This document shows positions 35,224-47,300 of a stretch of DNA of 64,000 bases, piece after piece (positions within the stretch are counted from its first letter, which is position 1; each line of letters starts with the position of its first letter). A program made the translations under genes and the position numbers. The DNA lies in NCBI RefSeq assembly GCF_003576645.1, contig NC_044927.1, positions 11,759,880-11,823,879 of the forward strand, read 5' to 3'. The notes under the pieces are model-generated. The model was not told the origin of the DNA. It was given only the letters and a program-made list of their open reading frames with translations, and did no database searches. Source of the DNA: Ipomoea triloba (lineage: Eukaryota > Streptophyta > Magnoliopsida > Solanales > Convolvulaceae).

Positions 35224-36002
35224 TCATTTATCACCGAAGCTAACAGATAACATAACATTACCTTCTGAATCATTTTCAACAACACTAGCTTCAGCAGACT
35301 TCTTTTCTCTCTCTTGCTTATTCTTCAGTTTGAAGCATTCAGTCACATCATGACCATGTTTCTTGCAATACTTACAGGATTTGTTGGACTTACGTCCTTT
35401 GGACTTGTACCTAGATTTTTTATTGCTACTCTCTATTTTAAGTGAACAACCCCTAACAGTCAAGCCTTCACCTTTGTCCTCATACTTAGTTTCTAAGTCA
35501 AACTTTTCTTTGAACAATAGGTTTGACTTAACAATATCGAAAGTTAGGGTACTACTAGTATTACCATACAACATAGTTTTTTTTAAATGCTTGTACGATT
35601 TAGGGAGAGAAACAAGCAACAAAATAGCATAATCCTCATCTTCAATTATGACATCAATATTCTCCAAGTCCAATAAAATAGAATTCAATTCATCCAAGTG
35701 AGATTTAATTGAAGTACCTTCCGTCATATGGATTATGTAAAACTGCTCCTTCAGGCGCAACATGTTTCCCAGAGATTTGTCCATGTAGAGCGAATCCAGC
35801 TCGAACATTAATTTGACGTGCCTTGTCATCCAAAACTTCTCAATCTTCATCAGTCATTGTAGTCGGTTTCTTCTTCTTCGCAGCTAGTGCTTTCTTCAAA
35901 CCGTTCTGTGTTAGAACGACTTCCATATGAACCTTCCAAATAGAAAAGCAAATTTTTTCTTAAAACTTCTCGATATCGAACTTGATAACAATCGACATCT
36001 TC
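35224..36002 (-). pseudogene. gag: copia gag with CCHC zinc knuckle
   Basis: The first ATG is near 36002; a stop and a frame change separate it from the main frame (35850-35224, 208 codons). That frame has the copia gag core (DELNSILLDLENIDVIIEDE, LLVSLPKSYKHLKKTMLYG) and a complete knuckle CKYCKKHGHDVTEC at about 35380-35340. A TGA at 35224 separates it from protease in the same frame; in intact copia elements gag-pol is usually one frame. It would form the virus-like particle. Confidence 0.85.
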
Positions 36003-36005
36003 GAA

Positions 36006-36929
36006 AATAATTCTCAATTAATGTTAATTATAGATGAAGATTATGGATTACTGGTGATTTTGCTAATTGTGGATTAAGATTATTATTAAAGAACAACTTT
36101 TGGTTAATAACTTACTAGTAATAGTGATCAAGGATGGGTTAAAGATAGTGATGGAATGATATGTGTTAACACTATTATTAGTAATTATTATATTTAATGA
36201 TTGGATTTGATTCACAGGTTCCCTTTTGTGGACTAGCTTATGAGATGAGTCTAGCATTGGTGATTGCTTTTGGATTTCTAAACTTCAAGAGTTAACCCTA
36301 TGTCCAATAAAACTTATTTCCCACTCTTGTATGATATGTTGTGTATTTCTTGTGATTCTTGAGTATCTTGTGGTTGTAAATCCTTGCTATTGTGTATCTT
36401 GATGTTGAGGTTTGATTGTATTCTTGTTGTGCCATATAATTTATTCTATTCTTGAAGTCATATTGATGTTGAGTATCTATTCTGAAATTCTGAATGTTGG
36501 AGTGTATTTGCCTTCTGTGTATTTATTCTGGAAACCTACTGTCTCGTCATCGTTTTTAACCTAGTGGAACTGAGCCACGGGACTGACGCGCCCGTGAGAC
36601 AGTCCTGCAAGGCTAACGTTGGGGTTGAGTGGCAATAGTTGCTGTTCCACCACCTCCTTCCATTCCTTCGTGCGGTGTTGTTAGGCGGGCTCACTGGTCT
36701 TGCCGCCTAGTTCCGTGAGAACATCTCTATTGTTCTATTCCAGTGTAATTGTTCCAATATGTGTATTTGTAATACCTTGATATTTCAAATAAATTATTTC
36801 CGTAGAAAGACCCTTAAAATAAAACTATTTTGATATCTATGAGAATTATTCTATTTATGATTTCAAAATAAACCATTTTAGTATGAAAATAATTTTAAGA
36901 CTAATCATGATTTTATGTACCTTATACAT

Positions 36930-36972
<43 letters not shown>

Positions 36973-38217
36973 ATTATATTAATCTCTAAACCCAGAATTT
37001 TATTTTAGACTAACATACATATGATCCATGTGTTGCTAGCCAAATTCATCTGCTGTCTGCTTTCATTTTTTTAATTTCTTCTTCTACTGTCGGTTAGTAC
37101 TGTCAAAGTGGGCCAGCCCGCCCCATTAGGCCCACCCCACCGCGGGCCTAATTTTTGGTGGGTTGTGGCGGGCCAGCCCACTAAGGCTGCGGGCCAGGGT
37201 TCTCCAAAACACACTACAATTCAAAATAAATATTCAAATGTTTATCATTACACAAATGAGTCATGACACATCAATCCAAAACACACTAAGCTTCAGAAAA
37301 TTCAGTTGGAACACGAACTGGAACATCTCCATCATTACCTATGCAAAAATTAAGAAAATTCAAAACATATTATTATTTATGAAAATCAAATTATTAAAAT
37401 GTTAAATAAAATACTATATAATTTAGTACATATAATTTTTTTTTTTTTAATTAAAGGCCTGGCCCGTTAGGCCCGCTCCTTAGCGGGCCGCCGTTTTCAT
37501 AGCCCTAACCCGCCCCATGGTGGGGCGGGTGCGGGCCAGCCCGCGGGCTTCGGCCCACTTTGACAGTACTACTGTCGGTCGCTGAAATCCTCTGCTGTCT
37601 GTTGCTAGGCAATTTTGGCCCCAAATTTCAGACTGAACATATATATGTTTATTAACCTCGACGTATGAATATATGTATATACTATTAATTATGGTTATTA
37701 TTACTTGTTTTCCTTTTCTTTTATTTCATTTTTTTTTTTTACATTTTACTTTAGTATTTAGTTAATTAGTCCCACTGTACGTAAACATATATATTTATTC
37801 TATTCTATTCTATTTTATTTCATTATGAATGTATATGTGTATTATTCTATTTGTTTTATTATTTCATTTTGGTTGAGTTATTATTTTTGGATGCCTTATG
37901 ATATTACAATTTAAATATTATGTGAATTTAGAAGGCTTTTTGAGAAGCTATTAATTCGAAAATGGATTTTGTACGAAATTTGGAAACCTATTCTTGAGGA
38001 GATTATTTAAATATGGTATTTTATAGCCTAAGGGCAAAGAATACTAAGTATATTCTTACTATTTTAAAAGGATTATGTGGGTAAAATATATCGTAAATCA
38101 AATAATATCGTCTGATATGTTTTTGGAAGACTTGAGATTTGTGGGCTAAGGCCCTATGTTTGAATTTAGTCTCGTTGAAAACATTCTGGACACTTGGTAG
38201 AAAACATCCTGAGTTAC
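36006..38217 (+). mobile_element. gypsy LTR fragment (family Z), plus orientation
   Basis: It shares words with the minus-strand LTR at 41639-44341 (for example GATTCACAGGTTCCC at about 36210 against the complement of 43305). Hairpin-rich GC sequence lies at about 36560-36720 (GCCACGGGACTGACGCGCCC), and (TG)n at about 36940-36972. It is interrupted by a 474-bp element (37095-37568) and cut at 38218 by the Athila-like LTR. Both its ends are missing. Confidence 0.55.
37095..37568. mobile_element. GC-ended MITE (474 bp) with an 11-bp direct repeat
   Basis: Terminal inverted repeats TACTGTCAAAGTGGGCC and GGCCCACTTTGACAGTA have GC-rich sub-terminal arms (GGCGGGCCAGCCC and complements). CTACTGTCGGT occurs at 37084-37094 and 37569-37579. 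A 9-11-bp target duplication suggests a Mutator-like origin; hAT would give 8. No transposase is inside. Confidence 0.75.
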
Positions 38218-39472
38218 TGATAAGAGCCAATAATAGTCGAGTTTTGGGTCAATTTTGAGACAATATTGTGTAGTTTTGTCACCCGTTTGTAATCGTTTCA
38301 TGCGTAAAAGACTCGGATGTGATAAAAATTGCTAATTCAACTTTATAGTGTGTTTTAAAGTCATTCCCACAAGACGGAACGGGATCCGAGGCCGAAAGGA
38401 AGCAACAAACGAAGAAGCAACCGGGCAGGATACAACCACGCGTGCTTCACGCGTGGAGGAGGCGTAGATCAATTCCAGTACGCGTCCACGCCCCCCATCT
38501 AAATGTGGATCAGGCCATTAAGGGCAACTTCGGGATTTTGACATTGAATTGGTTATTTAAACCCTTCCCCTGCATTTTAGAAGGCAAGCCCTAATTTTCC
38601 AGATCTGATCTCATTTGTTTTCTCCCCTTTGGGGGAAATCCCCCATTTTCCTTAGCTTAGATTAATTTTCCAATGGTAGATTTAGCTAGATGGATGAGAA
38701 CAAGATGTAATAGGATTACTAGATTCGAATGGTAACTCCTCTCTACTTTTATCTTGTTTAATTTCATTATCATTCCCTTTCAATCTTTTATTGCTTTCTC
38801 TTGTTATTTCTTTTTATGCTTCTTAGGTTAGATAGGGGATTGGTGGCCCCAAAGCTAGTTGTGTGGTTGATTTGTTAAGAAATTTCCTGAAAATTGTAAG
38901 CTTGATGAACTTGGATTCAAATACTTGTGTGGTTGATGTTTGGTATGCTTTGTGCCTAAGTGTGGCCACATTAGGTAGCAATTTCAGTGAAAGTGAGTGT
39001 GTGCACGATAACGGCCTCTCACGAGTCCAACTCATCCACATCCCCGCCCTCTATTTGAAAGGATTAGGCCTGGGAGGATGGTAGACAAGGTTTTCGATGA
39101 AATGCCCCAACCGACTGAGGATGTGGGAGTTCGAGTGTGACGCCAATTGGTGATGTGCCGTGAACTCGCTAGTCGAGTCCAAATCACATTGTTTGCAAAC
39201 CCATTAGTAGTATCGACCATATATTCTAGCTAAGAATCCCAGCCGTCGTTTCCCTTTCGTAGTTTACCTTATTTAGTTTGAGTGTCCTTTGTGTTATGAC
39301 AATTTCATTCCTTAGCCATTCATGTGACTCCTGCCTCTTAACTTCCCAAATGCCAATACGTTATTCGGCTCCAATTTTCCTTCCTTGAGACCAATACTCG
39401 GGGAATTCTCTTTTCCTCGTTTACACCTTATATACCACATACATTCCAACTCACCGCAAAATACTCCTATCA
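38218..39472 (+). repeat. 5' LTR of forward Athila-like element (F1), 1,255 bp
   Basis: It starts TGATAAGAGCCAATAATAGTC and ends CACCGCAAAATACTCCTATCA, followed by the PBS. The same LTR family is at 62446-63236, where about 470 bp of the middle is missing. It holds several CACGCGTGG-like words (about 38440-38510). Confidence 0.85.
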
Positions 39473-39475
39473 AAA

Positions 39476-39493
39476 TGGCGCCGTTGCCGGGGA
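39476..39493 (+). promoter_or_regulatory. Athila-type primer-binding site
   Basis: TGGCGCCGTTGCCGGGGA lies three bases after the LTR end. This is the tRNA-Asp-type PBS of Athila elements. The identical sequence occurs on the minus strand at 58731-58748. Confidence 0.9.
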
Positions 39494-39708
39494 AGGCAAA
39501 CGGTTTGTGAATTGTTTTGACATTTTTGAAGTTCAATTTTAAGAGTCTTTGAATTTCTTCATTTTGTTTGCTTTATTTTTTTTTTCTTATTTTTGGTTAC
39601 TTGATTTGGAACGTGAGTTTATTTATCGTTGCATATCTTGTGCTCACGTGCAATGGTTTCTAGTTGCAAAGACTTGTTGTTGGCTAAGCTTTGTGAAAGA
39701 AATTTGCA

Positions 39709-41304
39709 TGGAAAATCATCAAAGAAGCTTATCAACAAGTGCTTACATGGATCCACATGGTTACCCACACCATGGAGGACAACACTTTAGAACTTTTTCT
39801 CCCCAAACCTTTGAACATCACCCCTATTATCATCCATATCTTTAATTTCATCCACCACCGCCTTACCACTATATCTCACCTGCATATCCGTACTTAAATC
39901 CTTATCCTATCTATAACCCTCCGCCGAACACTTTTTCTTATAAGCATAAAGAAGAGGAACCATTGAGTTCTATAGCTGAAAATATCAACAACCAATTATA
40001 CCATATGATGAGGGAGATCTATCCAAATTGTGACTTTCCAACAAGAACCATCAATCCCTCCAAAAATGATCCTCTACCTCTTAATGAATCTCTACCCAAG
40101 CACGATTATGAACCACACAATTCTATCCTAACTCTCATTCGAATATTTGTTACCCATCCCCACTCCAATCTCGACAAGGCGATGCTCTTCACTTTCAAGA
40201 AGCACTATCTCCTACTCCATATTTCAACCAAGATCATTACTACATAAGATTACCTTCAGATAAATTTCTATCGGGCAAGGATGATATCCAAATTCTCAAA
40301 GAAAAGGTGGAAATGTTTATACAAGTCGCTAAGGAGGATACAGCTAAGCTGAAGACCGAGCTCCGGAGCGAGATGAAAAAGTATCTTACCGATCTTCGGG
40401 AGAAAGGACTCCCTTTGGACGTCATTAAAACAAAATTGCTTACCATGACAGAGGAATTCATGAATCGAATTTCACCCCATCATGACTACACCACCATGGA
40501 TGACTGTCCGATGCGTAGAATTGGACCAGAAGAGATTAGTGGAGTGGAGGAAAGCAGCAAGTGTGGAAAGGAGAATGAAAGAGAAAACGACAAAAGGAGA
40601 GAAACTTTATGGTTTAATAAAATTTTGACTCCCGTGTTAGATGATCAAAGAGATTACGAAATTGAGAGTGAGGATGATGACAACATCGAAGTCATCTGGG
40701 AAGATGACAAGCCAGAGCTAGGTATAATTCTCAACCCTTTTTACGAAATAGAATTGGGAAATCGTAATGATAATATTTTTGTGGACTCTACTTACAATAT
40801 TTGTGAGGAGGATTCCTTCTTGGAAAATGATTCCATTGATTGTTGTAGTGAAAAGTCGATAAGCGAGGAGGATAATGAGTCATTTTATTCTTGTGTTAAT
40901 GGATTTGAGGAATGTGAGTGCGTTGACGAAGATGATAAGGAAATGTTCGAAATTGAAGAGCAAAATGTAGTGTCTAAAAAGGAGTTTAACTCTTTTGACA
41001 CGTGTCCTAGGGAGAATTGAATATTCTAGGTGGAGAAGATGAGGCATGTGACTTCACAATCGTTCAAATATTTACTCTTGATAAGGAAACCTGTAGGGAA
41101 AGACTAGGAGTTGAAGAGGTAAGGAAAATGCATACTATCTTTGGAAAATTTGAAAGAAATTTCATTGACCATGTTTACCAATTTACATTAATTACCATTC
41201 CCGTCTTTGGTTATGAATTCAAGGACGCTCTACATCTTCGAGTGTTCCTTGAAGCTAAAGTTCATAGGACGCTTGGTAAGGTCCCGAAATCGGTGTGTTT
41301 TTAA
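39709..41304 (+). pseudogene. Pro/Tyr-rich plus acidic retroelement ORF, decayed copy
   Basis: An upstream ATG (39708-39710) gives MENHQRSLSTSAY; the ATG at 39747 begins MDPHGYPHHGGQ, matching the minus-strand ORF at 58496. TAA at 39843, frame changes near 40250 and 41020, and a TGA at 41018 break it. Parts visible: a His/Tyr/Pro-rich N-terminus; a lysine/glutamate-rich helix (EDTAKLKTELRSEMKKYLTD, about 40330-40390); a long acidic middle with IESEDDDNIEVIWEDDKPE (about 40663-40720); and a C-terminus with FKDALHLRVFLEAKVHRTLG then KVPKSVCF (about 41217-41301). I do not recognise the family. It directly follows an Athila-type LTR and PBS, with no gag or pol. Confidence 0.75.
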
Positions 41305-41366
41305 AGATAGAAAACACCGCGTCTGGCCAAAGACGTAAAATGTGGCGCACTTGGGAGGCAATCCAA
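41293..41366 (+). other. three predicted hairpins at and after the stop codon (copy F1)
   Basis: The first is a stem around the stop: GTGTGTT (from 41293) against the AAAACAC side, with TAA in the loop. The second is CGTCT at 41320-41324 pairing with AGACG at 41331-41335 (loop GGCCAA). The third is TTGG at 41351-41354 with CCAA at 41363-41366. The corresponding hairpins occur in two other Athila-like elements here, see 56761-56827 and 60821-60868. Confidence 0.65.
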
Positions 41367-41638
41367 CGTTATCTTTTATTTTTAGAACTTTCATTCTTGT
41401 TTTCTTTTGATTATTACTGATTATGATTTTTGTATAGCCCCGTTTAAGCTAACAACGCAGATTAGGCATTCGGAAGGCATATGTTGACCACAAATCACCA
41501 ACAAATCATCAACGCTAGCAAAAGAGGTAAAAATAACCAAAAGTGGGACGTATTGGGCATGTCCACGCCTTCCTCACGTGTGGAGGAAGCGTGGACATAG
41601 ACCAGTATCCATCCACGCCGACATCCACGTGTGGAGCT
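41367..41638 (+). other. start of F1 3' UTR with CACGCG-type words
   Basis: No ORF. About 41556-41638 contains GTCCACGCC, CACGTGTGGAGG, GCGTGGAC and ATCCACGTGTGGAGC, also found in the minus-strand element's 3' UTR and LTR. It is cut at 41639 by a gypsy LTR. Confidence 0.55.
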
Positions 41639-44341
41639 GTAACACCCCCGAATTCTACGACCATAAATAAAGGAATAAAGAAGAAAATATAGATACCATA
41701 TAGGTTTCAATTGCGGAAGCAAACTCTAAAACCAAACTAGGGGTGCTATGCCACGATTGGGCCACAACTAAACCCAAACGCACAGGCTACAAAGGTTCCA
41801 TCTACAAATTTAATTACAAACATTCCTTCATTCTAAACCATATCTAATTACAACATCAATTCAATTCTAACTATACAGGTTATCCCATACTCATTTCTCG
41901 GGCTTACAAGATCTACGCCACGCTCTCAACTAGCCACAAGCCAGATCCTGAAAACATTCAAGGTTTGGAAAACAAGAAGTAAAAGGAGTAGCATATAATG
42001 CTAAGTAAGCTCTACCCCGTCCCGTAAAATAAATACATATATATTTTTGAAATTAGATATACTTTTTAAATAGGTTTTGGAACCATTCAGTAAAAGAATT
42101 TGACTCACACCAAAGGTACATAGTATAGATATTTCCCAAATCAATTTCCTCACACACACTACTCATTGATAATACTAGGTTTTTTTTTTTGAGGAAATAA
42201 TACTAGGTTTAATACAAGGTAATATAGTCACCAAAAGATAAGGTTTACTCTTACAAAACGGTATAGCTAGTTTGTAGATTATTCACTCATTTTCAAAATA
42301 AATATAAGTTGGAGGATTCATAATATAACATTTCTCAATACTTCTCAATATCATATAAGGGCATAGCTCTCCAAATAATCACTTTCCAAATAGGTTAAAA
42401 TATATATAAGTATAAGGAGGAATTCACATCCAAATAGCCATTTCAAAACATATATTTTCTCGATATCCTTCTCAACATATATTCATAATCATAGATAACT
42501 CAAGTCTCATTCTCCATGTCAATATCAACATAGCATAACAATACATAAGTGGAGGTATCCAACAATTCTTAGTTCATAGATAAATCATCAAGTAAAATAT
42601 AAGTATGGAGGTACTCAAATCACCAATAGGAGGATAGGAACGGAGCTTACCTCCACTACCGAACCTTCACACCTATACAATGTAAATGGAAACAGGAACT
42701 AGAAACCTATGTGCGCACACCCCGGGGATTCCAAGCCCCAAAGGTAGTTACTAGCCCTAATAACCCAGGATTTTTGTTACCAGGTTACCCACCCAATAAA
42801 TAACAAATAGAACCGCAGCCCTAGGTTCTCATATCAATAGCAAATAGAACCGCAGCCCTAAGTGCTCACAATAATCTGGACCGCAGCCCAAGATTCTCGT
42901 AACCTCCAATACTAAAAAAAAATATAGATAACCTCCATATAGTTTATAAACATAAGAATATTCTTCAAGAATAGATTCATTTGTATATAAATCCTCCAGG
43001 ATAGTAATATTCTTTCGAAATAGTTTTCATACTCAAATAATTTACCATAATGTTCTCACTATGTAACCATACACATATTCATACTTTGTAAATCATAAGG
43101 TGACACCGAAATATATACTCATTTGCTATTTATCACACTTTTAAACTCACACATTTCCAAAATAGTTTAAGGACACAAATTAGATAAATAGCACATTTGA
43201 TAGGGAAAGGTAGTTTTGACGGACATAGAAACTTACCTCAAGCTGAGCTCCAAAAGCCAAACATCCGATATAAGACTCAACTTTTATACTAGTCACTTCA
43301 ACGGGGAACCTGTGAATCAATCCAAACTTTAATACCAATTCTTTATTCATTAACTATTAATATTAATATTAATATTAATAGTCATGATATAACTCATTCC
43401 ATCATAGTGCTCTCATAACCATTATCTTAACCCACCAATACTTCCTTTGTCTAATCTTTTAAATCTTCATCTTTTAATAACAATAATCTCAACACCTTTC
43501 TCCACCATCAACAATGATCCTCATGCCTCCAATAATAACCAATGATTATCCAAAAATCATTACTAACTTTAATAACTTTTATTTGAGTCATTAGTCTTAT
43601 CTATAGTCCATAATATTCATCAATCCTTTTAGCATCATCATTACTCAATAATCACCGCCATTAAACTATGAACCCATTATTTAGCACTAATCATAATGAC
43701 CAACATTATTATAATTATTTGTCCTTTATTAATCCGTACTCAACTTCCTTAATCAATGATAACATCTAATGACCATCATTAACATACTACTTAATACCAT
43801 TAATACTAACCAATATCATTAATATCTAAACTCCACAATTAAGCTTTAATCATACTGTAATCCATCTTAATCTATCTCTTAGACCATCATTAATTCATCT
43901 TATTAACTTTGTAGTAAAAATCATTAGTCCCAAATCAAGATTATCACATTAATAGCTCACCTTAATCCATCTGCAACTTTCCTTAATCCATTATCAAAAT
44001 CATCATCCTTCAAAATATATAATTATTAGAACATAATTACCAATTAACCATTATTAACGTATTAATCAGATCATCCCCATTATTTATAATTAATCCCTCT
44101 TCCACAACTTAATCATCACCATTAATTACAGTATCATCAAGAAATTTTCACCATCAATATTAAATCTTTAATAACCCATAATCATTAGCTCATAATCACA
44201 TTATTAGGCTATGACTAACTCTAATTATCGCTAATTAGTATCTAACCACCATTAACCATAATTAGTCCATTAGTCCATTATCATTGACTTTGACTTAACC
44301 ATCATCATTAATCACCAATATTTAACTCAACAATAGCTTAA
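41639..44341 (-). mobile_element. gypsy LTR (family Z), minus orientation, truncated
   Basis: Its left edge TGTAACACCCCCGAATTCT is the complement of an LTR end (...GGGGGTGTTACA). GC-rich hairpin sequence with two copies of AATAGAACCGCAGCCCTA is at 42810-42870. About 43300-44340 is dominated by ATTAAT/ATCATTA words. The LTR start is missing because the LINE begins at 44342. The PBS and internal region are absent to the left, where Athila-like sequence begins. Confidence 0.7.
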
Positions 44342-44382
44342 TTTTTTTTTGGTGAAAGGGAGGGGCCGGGGCCCCGAAAAAA

Positions 44383-47300
44383 TTAACGCCTTCTACAAGA
44401 GGCAACGCCTTGAGAGTCACGAACCAGCAACTCCCTTAAGCCTTCCGGAGGATGATCGAGGATAGATGTACCTCTCGGAGCATCTTGCCCCATATTAGCA
44501 AGAAGATCAGCACATTGGTTGCCTTCCCGTAGGATGTGGACAATCTTGAACTCTTGGAAGAAGTCCATGAGGACTTTGCAATCAGCAAGTAACGTATAAA
44601 CGTTTGAGGGGGTTTCATGGCTTGTCAGCACCTCCACCACTGCTTCAGAGTCGGTTTCTACGATGATGCTTCATATACCATGGTTCTTTGCAATTATAAG
44701 ACCTTCTCTAAGGCCCCAAATCTCCGCTACAAAGCTGTTGGTAGTCCCGATATTTGTAGTGAAGCCAACGATCCATTCTCCCTGGTAGTCGCGGAGCAGA
44801 CCGACCGCACTTGCTAAACCAGTGCTCCGTCTCATGGCGCCGTCTGTGTTCAACTTGACTGACCCAGGTGGTGGCGGTGACCAAGCCACCCAAACCAGGC
44901 AAGCCGCCATGGGGCCCTTCCGATTAATGAGGAGGTGTTGCGCCTCCAAAGCTTCGCTTGTTGCCTGTCTGACGATCACTTCCGTAGGAGCCCGGTGGTT
45001 GTTGAAGACGAGATTGTTTCTTGCCTTCCAAATATTCCAAAGCATGTAGGGGAAGAGTAGTTTCCAGTGGATGCCTGACCCCGTCAATCCATTGCTGGTG
45101 CATTCCTGTTTCAGCCAGCGGGTGATAGGGAGGTGGAAGCTCGTTATGAAGCCTGTAGGAGGTAAAGCGAGATCCCAGCAACTCCTAGCGGTATCACAGC
45201 ATCTAAGAAGGTGGTCGAGGGATTCATCTGCTTCCCCGCAGCTCGGACATGCTGCAACATCCGTGAGTCCACGTTTGTTCCTCTCCACGTTGGTGAGCAG
45301 TCCATTCTTCGTGATTTTCCAAAGGAAGAGTTTCACTCTTTCAACGCTACAAATTGTCCAGATCCATGCATGGTCCTCGTCACTGTCATCATCACCTGCA
45401 ATAAAATGAAAGGCGGAGGACACCGAGATCTTACCTGAAGTGGAATGGGGCCATATCAAAGCATCGCCCCGAATGCCAGTGACTGGGAGAGGGACGGCTT
45501 TGATGCTGTTCACAATGTTGGGCGGTAGGAAGTGATCAAGCATTGTTGTGTCCCAACTTCCATCCTCTTTTATGGTCTCATGAACTTTCATCGCTTCTAG
45601 ATTGACCGGAACACTAACATTCGGAATGGAGTTGAGGGGGCCACTACCAAACCACCAATCCTGCCAAAAGTTAACCAAGTCGCCCTTGCCAATCTCCCAT
45701 TTCATCCCATTCATGAGAATTTGTTTACCCTTCATGATGCTTTTCCAACCCCAGGACCCGTTCGCGCAAACCGGGAGGTGTAAGAAGTCAGTCTCTTTCA
45801 CGTATTTTTCCCGGAGAACTTTGACCCATAACTTGTCTTGGTTGGTGAAAATTTGACCTGCAAGCTTAGTAAGGAAAGCAAGATTGAAGTCCCGGACTTT
45901 TCTGAGCCCTAGACCTCCCATACCACGAGGCTTACAAATATCCGACCAATTGACTGTATGAAGCTTCCGCGTATTGTCGTCATGGCCCCACAAAAGGTTC
46001 CTGCAAATTTTGTCGATCTCGCTACACATACTAATCGGTAACACCGTCGATTGCATGGTATAAGTGGGGACGGTTACTAACGACGATTGAACCAAGACCC
46101 TCCGTCCTGCCATACTTAGGGAGTTGGCTTTCCAAGTGGCGAGTTTCTTTCGCATCTTATCGACCACCGTTGTGAAGGTGTTTCTAGAAACCCGCTATTG
46201 GAGAATAGGCATACCGAGATATGCTCCCAAGTTGGGTGACAGGGGTATATTTGTTTTCTCGGCTATAAGTCTCTTAGTACCTGCACTAGAGTTAGCGGAA
46301 CAGAAAATGAGAGATTTAGAGAGGTTTACCTTTAACCCGGACGCTTTGCTGAAGGAGTTAAGGCACTCCATCATAACCTCCGCTTGTCTCTCCGAGGCTT
46401 CCCGAAAAGCATGAGATCGTCTGCGAAAAAGAGATGTGAAATGCCTGTCCCACCTCTGGTGATGCGAACCGGTTTCCAATGTCTGTTTTCGACTCTGCTT
46501 TGGATGTCATATGCCAACCTTTCCATGACTAGATTGAAGAGGTAAGGAGCGAGAGGGTCTCCTTGTCTAAGACCTCGACCCGGGCTAAAAGGTGGGAGCC
46601 GACCCCCGTTCCAGAGGATAGATATATCACTTTCCCTCAGTGAAAAGAGAATGAGGTCAATGACTCTTCTTGGAAACCCAAAGGCTTCCAAAGTATTTTC
46701 CAAGAATACCCAGGAAACGCTGTCATAGGCCTTTTGAAGATCAACTTTGACAATCATGTAACCCTTTTTTCTTTTTTTCCTACTCAAGGTATGAACGATC
46801 TCCTGAGTTAGGATCACGTTATCCAGGGTCGAGCGTCAAGGTAGGAAACTGTTTTGGTGCGGACCAATAATCTTGCACATAATTGGTCGTAACCGATTGA
46901 CTAGGACCTTGGAAATCACTTTGAAGGCCACGTTTAGAAGAGTGATAGGCCTAAAGTCTGCCGCTGATTCCGGCGCGTCCGTTTTAGGGATGAGAGTAAC
47001 GTAAGCTTGAAGTAGAGATTTATTGACCTCGCCGTTTCTCAAAGCCTGGTTGACCATACTCGTTAAGGCTGGACCAATATCTTCCCAGAAATGTTGGTAA
47101 AACCCTGCAGGTATGCCATCTGGACCGGGGCTTCCAAATTTTTTCATTCTAAAGACGGCTTTTTTCACTTCCTCGAGCGAGGCATTCCTAACCAGACTCT
47201 CAGACTGGTTCTGAGGAATGATATTTGTCTCGGCTATGGGTGCAAGATCAATCTCTTCATTCGTGAGGTCCCTAGCAAAAAGGGAAGAGAAAAAACCAAC

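Larger units (their letters stand above)
33405..36005 (-). mobile_element. Ty1/copia retrotransposon, 5'-truncated, no RT
   Basis: Order on the minus strand: gag (from about 36002), zinc knuckle, protease, GAG-pre-integrase, part of integrase, linker, polypurine tract, 3' LTR. Protease-integrase order without an intervening RT identifies copia. The 5' LTR is missing: at about 36005 the element abuts a gypsy LTR. RT and RNase H are absent between the linker (about 33875) and the PPT. The element is internally deleted and frameshifted. Confidence 0.85.

Noticed and set aside
37095..37568. hAT-type MITE
   Set aside because: The flanking direct repeat is 9-11 bp, longer than the 8 bp expected of hAT, so a Mutator-like origin fits better; not settled.
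39549..39700. Earlier start of the F1 acidic ORF at 39549
   Set aside because: The sequence before 39708 is T-rich leader; homology with element R begins only around MDPHGYPHHGG (39747).
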